From Rana temporaria (lineage: Eukaryota > Chordata > Amphibia > Anura > Ranidae), in the NCBI RefSeq assembly GCF_905171775.1, contig NC_053489.1, positions 329,254,089 to 329,318,088 on the forward strand: DNA of 64,000 bases, written 5' to 3'. This document shows, in pieces, positions 59,158 through 64,000 of the stretch (within the stretch, counting starts at the first letter, position 1; every line of letters begins with the position of its first letter). A model generated the notes under the pieces. That model was not told the DNA's origin, ran no database searches, and saw only the letters and a list, made by a program, of their open reading frames with translations. The position numbers were made by a program, and so were the translations under genes.

Positions 59158-60085
59158 AAATTATCTTTTAAAAAAAATGTTTGCACTGATACATGTCACC
59201 AAGGGTAGTACCCTGGTTACCCTGGTCCCCATACCCTATTTATGGCCGATAACTCGCATATAAGCCTTCAAAATGGTGACTTTTAATTTTATACGTTCGG
59301 GTCCCATAGACTTTAATGGGTGTTTGTGGTTCAGGTCTGAACATTTTCCATGTTCGGGAGTTCTGGTGTGAACCAAACCGGTGGAGCGGGGTGTTCGGGC
59401 TAACACACTGGCTAGCTCCAATGAACTGATCCACCTATAATTTGCCTGCTGGATTCCAGGGTACATTTTAGTGTAATACTTGTTTTCCTTGTCAATATAT
59501 CTTTATTGAACAGTATTAAAGACAAGTGTACATTTGGGAACAGTAATAATAAAATTAAATGGTATCGAACAGAAAGTATCTAGCCTGTGTACAAATAATA
59601 ACGTAAGTAAATTCGATAGAGGTGGCCCTATAATTAGCCTTTCCCTCCACTTATAGCATAAGAATTAAACAAAATGATAATCAGGAGCATAGAGGTGTTA
59701 AACCTGTCTATACTAAAAACTAATAACAGTCCAGGAATTGTGGCTAAGTGCTACTGGCCCTAGGATCTATAGCATACTTTGCTTCTTCTAAGGCTTCCTG
59801 AGTAGCGCGTGACTACAAATTTACTAAGTTACTTCATGACTATCCTTATACATCTAATTAGTATGGTAAAGATGGGTGCTGAAGGAAAAAAAAGAAAGAA
59901 AATCGGTCTTGGGTGAGTAGAAGAAGATGTGAGGGAAATGGAAAAAGGAAGTAAAAAGGAAGAGAAAAAAAAAAAGAAAAAAAAGGGGGGGGGAGGAGGG
60001 AGGGAAAGAGGGGTCTGCGGGGTCAGAACAGGAGTCTACCAACCTTGTGCATATCAATGAGCCGGACACCAACTAGATGACTGGG

Positions 60086-63000
60086 CTACCATGGCTTGAG
60101 TACTTCTCCATTAAATGTGTTTTGTGTTACATAATCCAGCCAGGGCTTCCATACGCTTTCAAATCTGGTGATTGTGTCAGCTTCAATAGCAGACATCTTG
60201 GCATATACCATAGCAACGTTCATTCTGTTAATAACTTCATTCAAGTGTAAGTTTGGAGATTTCCAGGCTTTCGCTATAGTCTGTTTAGCTGCCGTTAGAA
60301 GCTGGTTTGTCAAAGTAAAGTGAACGTGCGGGACATTAACCGGTTTTAGGTTAAGTAAGGCCGTTTTTGGGTCCATGGGGATCGTTTTATTCGTGAGTAC
60401 ATTAATTATTTTAAATATCTCTGACCAGAATTTCTGAACTATCGGGCACAACCACCAGGTATGAAAGTAAGTCCCCCTATTTGCGCAATCTCTGAAGCAT
60501 AATTCTGAGTAGTTACTCGAGAATTTGGCTACCCTAGAAGGGACCAAGTACCACCTGGAAAGTACCTTAAAGTTTGTTTCTGCCGCTAGAACGTTAATCG
60601 ACATTGTTTTGGTATTGTTCCATATTTGACCCCATTTCTCCGAACTCAGCTCCTCTCCCAAATCTTCTTCCCATTTATGGACATATGGTATTTTGTTATT
60701 GCTAGAGTTCGAGAGCAGAAGGAGGTACAATGTGGATATAACTTTTCTAGCGTGCGGGTCATTATTGCATATGGTTTCAAAAGCAGATAGACGGTTGTTG
60801 ACTATTGTCGTACATGCTGTGGGTTGGAAGAAATTCTTTATCTGTAGATATCGAAAGATTTCCTTGGGGGGTATTCCATACAATTTGTTCAAGGATGGGA
60901 AGGGGATTATTGTTGTCGAGTCGAAGAACCTATATTTCTGTGTACAATCTCGATCCACCCATTCTGTAAAGGATTTAGGGGAGACCCAGGCTGGGTAAAA
61001 AGCAGGGTTTTTGATGAAAGACAGCAGTGGGGTTAAAGGGGACATCAGGAGATGTTTATTTTTTACTTTGTCCCATAGGGATAATGTGTGTTTTGTGATG
61101 GGATTATTTATGTGTTTCCGTTGTTTTGGGGTGACCCATAACAAATTCGAGGTTGAGATGGGATCACTTTCTATTGCTTCAATTGACACCCAGATCGGTG
61201 CTTCTTGCTTGGCGTGATATTTAGTCAGAATAGCTAATTGCGCGGCTTGATAGTATTTTGCAAAATTGGGGAAACCAAGCCCCCCGGCTGTCTTTGGGAG
61301 GTGTAAGATTTGTGGTTTGATCCTAGGTTTGGAGGGCCCCCAGACAAAGGAGGAAACTCGTCTTTGGACAATCCGCAGGAAATGTGCAGGTACTGGTATA
61401 GGAAGCACTCTAAAGAGGTACAGGAGTTTGGGTAAAATGGTCATTTTTATGGCTGAGACTCTTCCAAACCAAGAAAGAGGGAGTTGTGTCCAGGATTTCA
61501 TTAAGTTTGTCAGCTGCTTCAGGAGAGCTGGATAATTACAGCTATAAAGATTTGAGACGTCAGCGGTCAAGTGTACTCCCAGGTACGGGATGCTTTTGAC
61601 TGGCCATTCGAATGGGAGGCCCACTTTGGCGGCCGATAGTTCTGTATGAGAAAGGGAGATGTTGAGTGCTAGGCATTTTTTGGGATTTATTGCCAAACCA
61701 GAGATTGACGCGAATTGATGTAGGATTGGGAGTAAGTTGGGCCCCGAGACTTGAGGAGAGGAAAGAAACAACAAAATATCATCAGCGTAAAGGCATAACT
61801 TATGCTTTACTCCCCCTAATTCAATACCAAGCACCTTGGGGTCAAGTCTTATCTTTTGGGCTAGGGGCTCAATCAGAAGGGCAAACAGTAACGGGGATAA
61901 CGGGCAACCCTGTCTGGTCAGAAAACAATAAGTGCAGCGCTAACCCTGTCTGGTCCCCCTTTGGATATCAAACATTTCCGACTTGTAGCCTGCATATTTC
62001 ACATATGCTTTCGGGTTTCGATAAAGTTGCAGAACCCAGCTTATAAAGTTGGGGCCGAAGCCCCATTTTTTCAGTGCAAATTCCATATACGACCATGAGA
62101 CTGAGTCAAATGCCTGTCTGACATCCAAAGAGAGAAAACAGGCAGGGATCTTCCTTTTTTTAGCTATACATGCCAACAGGCTTGCTCTCCTGATGTTATC
62201 GCCTGCTTGCCTGCTGGGCATGAAGCCTACTTGGTCCCGGTGAATCAAGGATCCTATTGTTTTGTTTAGCCTATTGGCCAATATTTTACCGAGTAACTTC
62301 ACGTCTGTGTTTAGCATGGATATCGGACGGTAGTTGTCACATAGGGTTGAGTCAGAGTGTGGCTTGGGTATCATGCAGATAGTGGCTGTGAGGGACTCCT
62401 GCCTAAAGGATTTCTGGCTCAATTAATCATTGAAGGCCACCACCATCATTGGGGAAAGTTGATTACTAAACGTTCTATAGTATCTCGCGGTGAATCCATC
62501 CGGGCCCGGACGTTTATTTAATTTTAGCTCTTTAATGGCGCACATGACATCTTCTTGCGTGATTGGTGCATCCAACAAATTTTTGTGTGATTCATTTAGT
62601 CGAGGCAATTGCAAATTGGTAAGAAAGGCATCCGCTTCCCTTTCGCTAAAAGAGTTTGATTCTGTGTACAGTTTTTTAAGATGTGTGCTAAATTTTTGCA
62701 CAATTTTGACTGGGTTACTAGAGAAGTTGGCATTTGTTGTTTTAAGATGTATCGGTTTATAGTTTTTATTGATGGAATTGAGCGATCTCGCAAGAAGAGT
62801 GCCTGATTTATTGGCTTTATTATAGAAAGAGTGTTTGCGCCTAAGTATCATCTTATCAGCCGTGTCCGTAAGAAATAGGTCTAATTCCGTTCGTGCTTTG
62901 TCCAGCCGGGCTTTTGTCACGGGTGTGTGACTGTGTTGGAAGGCCATGAAGGCTGTCTCATGTTCTTTCTCTAATTTGTGGAATAATTGTTTCCGCTCCC

Positions 63001-63910
63001 TTTTAAGGATCCCCATTTGCCTTTGTATTTTCCCCCGTAGCACTGGTTTGTGTGCCTCCCAGAGCGTAAGCGAGGAGACATCGGGTGATGTATTAAGTGT
63101 TATATACTCGTCTAAATCTTGTTCTATTATTGTCCTATAGGAGGGATGTTTAAGAATAATGTCAGGTAAATACCATGTCGGGTCTTGTTTTTTGGGGATC
63201 ATAGAGGATAGGACAGTGAGGACTGCATTATGGTCAAACCACGGAATTGGAATGATGCTTGAGTCCAGGACTTCTGGCAGCATGCCAATCGACAGAAATA
63301 TATGGTCTATGCGGCTAGACGATTTATGGGGGTTCGAGTAATAGGTATAACCACGTTTGGTGGGGTTTGTTTCCCTCCATGAATCCGCTAAATTATATTT
63401 TGCCAGTAGGCTGGAAAGGTTCCATTTATTCTGGTGGGACGGGGAAAAGGGCGTTTTGTCAAGAAAAGGGAGGAGAACTTGATTAGAGTCTCCACAGATG
63501 AAGATGGACCCAAATTTATGTGCGTTTACTACTTGCAGGAGATGCGACATAAATGGTAGGGGATTTAAATTAGGTGCATAGTATGAGACTACTGTTATTG
63601 CGTTGTCCAATAAATGACCAGTTAGGATGAGATATCGGCCCTCGGGGTCTATGATTTCTGATTTAATAGTGAATGGCATAGATCTGTGAAATGCTATAAG
63701 GGTACCTCTTTTTTTGGATTGGGCTGATGCAGTGTAAACCTGTGGGTAGGAGGCGTGGAAGAACTTAGGGGTCGTATTAGGGGTGAAATGTGTCTCCTGT
63801 AAACATAAAATGTGCGCTTTCTTGGTTTGGAAGTATCTGAAAGCTTTAACTCGTTTCTGCGGTATGTTTAAGCCCTGCACGTTCAAGGTTAATACATTTA
63901 GGGGAGCCAT
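60086..63910 (-). pseudogene. L1-E ORF2, one frame with two stops
   Basis: A single continuous frame of 1275 codons. The start ATG at 63910 (MAPLNVLTLNVQGLN) is aligned with L1-C ORF2. APE endonuclease: LCLQETHF, ICGDSNQVL, SSRIDHIFL, FDHNAV. RT: GPDGFTARYYRTF, NYRPISMLNTDVK, motif A LSLDVRQAFDSVSW, motif B RGTRQG(CPLSPLLFALLIEPLAQ), catalytic LCLYADDILLFL. The C-terminal Cys/His cluster is CFRDCANRGTYFHTWWLC. Frame breaks: a TAA at 62423-62425, and a TAG at 61940-61942 brought by a 36-bp net insertion that keeps frame. Apart from these it looks intact. Confidence 0.9.
61906..61954. other. 23-bp micro-insertion with 13-bp target duplication
   Basis: aaccctgtctggt occurs at 61906-61918 and 61942-61954, flanking 23 extra bases (61919-61941) that include aataagtgcagcgct. 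It sits in the RT motif B codons of L1-E ORF2 and introduces a TAG on the coding strand. Confidence 0.8.
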
Positions 63911-64000
63911 GGTAGCCTAACCATCATGTGCTTCTTACCTTGGTGTCCTGCGCATCGACATCCCGAACTGAGCCCCGCAGACTGGGGAGGGGGAGGAAGG

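Larger units (their letters stand above)
54570..59425. mobile_element. Old 'ggtgttcgg' repeat broken by three TTAA elements
   Basis: Pieces 54570-55555, 56426-56611, 57615-57637 and 59158-59425 line up end to end with the 48382-48998 family. Examples: gacgtggggctccc|TTAA|aatacataccagaccc matches gcgtggggttacccttaatatccataccagac at 48511, and tgcactgatacatgtcacc (59184) matches the gcattaatacatgtcccc block at 48799. It ends in ggggtgttcgggct near 59415. Each gap is filled by a complete TTAA element, with TTAA shared at each junction. Confidence 0.72.
59487..64000 (-). mobile_element. Young L1-like LINE E, 3' end to ORF2, runs off window
   Basis: The 3' end near 59487 reads CAATAAAGATATATTGACAAGG on the minus strand. 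A ~600-base 3' UTR (with a purine-rich tract at 59885-60015) precedes the ORF2 stop at 60086. ORF2 starts at 63910. Sequence above 63910 is inter-ORF region; ORF1 would lie beyond 64000. Low decay compared with the other L1 copies here. Confidence 0.88.

Overview
The window is repeat-dense vertebrate nuclear DNA, almost certainly from a frog and most likely a ranid. The case rests on the repeats: L1-like LINEs with lineage-typical ORF1/ORF2, a Penelope-like element (PLE), an amphibian CR1-like 3' end with octamer repeats, TTAA-flanked short elements starting TTAACCACTT, and TA-flanked palindromic elements of the 'gtacacacgaccgaacatgt' type. I recognise several of these families from memory of ranid genomes; no database search was possible. 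I found no host protein-coding exon, tRNA or rRNA that I can defend. Nearly every sizeable open reading frame is a transposon ORF or a chance frame through a repeat.

Layout. 1-2450: 3' part of an old L1 ORF2 (minus strand), split by a TA-flanked inverted-repeat element (1358-2338) that itself carries another. 2450-6090: a second decayed L1 ORF2, split by a CR1-like 3' end (4096-4395) and abutting a CR1-like endonuclease scrap (6090-6390). 6714-7186: a short TA element. 8193-15603: a TTAA element split by a full-length 6.5 kb L1 (8270-14749) with a 15-bp target duplication. 15900-20230: several short inverted-repeat elements. 20600-25256: a decayed endogenous retrovirus on the minus strand, with a tandem duplication at its 3' LTR. 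25974-27204, 39809-41000 and 56612-57614: TTAA elements carrying a GGCACTGATG-type minisatellite. 28694-38089: a TTAA element split by an 8.5 kb composite PLE. 42090-47331: several hammerhead-like motifs and a PLE-related 839-bp insertion with a 16-bp target duplication, which lies inside a decayed L1 (46240-50330). 54570-59425: one old repeat interrupted by three TTAA elements, the third holding a hAT-like element with an 8-bp target duplication. 59487-64000: a young L1 on the minus strand that runs off the window.

The main object of interest is the PLE at 29300-37810. Reading the minus strand, it has a pseudo-LTR (pLTR), an RGG/Q-rich ORF1, a Penelope-type reverse transcriptase, a GIY-YIG endonuclease in a shifted frame, a second pLTR, and an inverted partial copy at the 5' side. 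The whole unit is bounded by a 15-bp target duplication. Each pLTR copy has a degenerate hammerhead-ribozyme-like motif. Comparable motifs at 42092, 42832, 43978 and 47288 mark further PLE-derived remnants.

Gene function here is mobile-element function. L1 ORF1 is an RNA-binding chaperone and ORF2 an endonuclease/reverse transcriptase. PLE ORFs supply RNA binding (inferred), reverse transcription and GIY-YIG nicking. The short TTAA, TA and hAT-like elements encode nothing and would need transposase from elsewhere. Insertion order can be read at several sites from target duplications.
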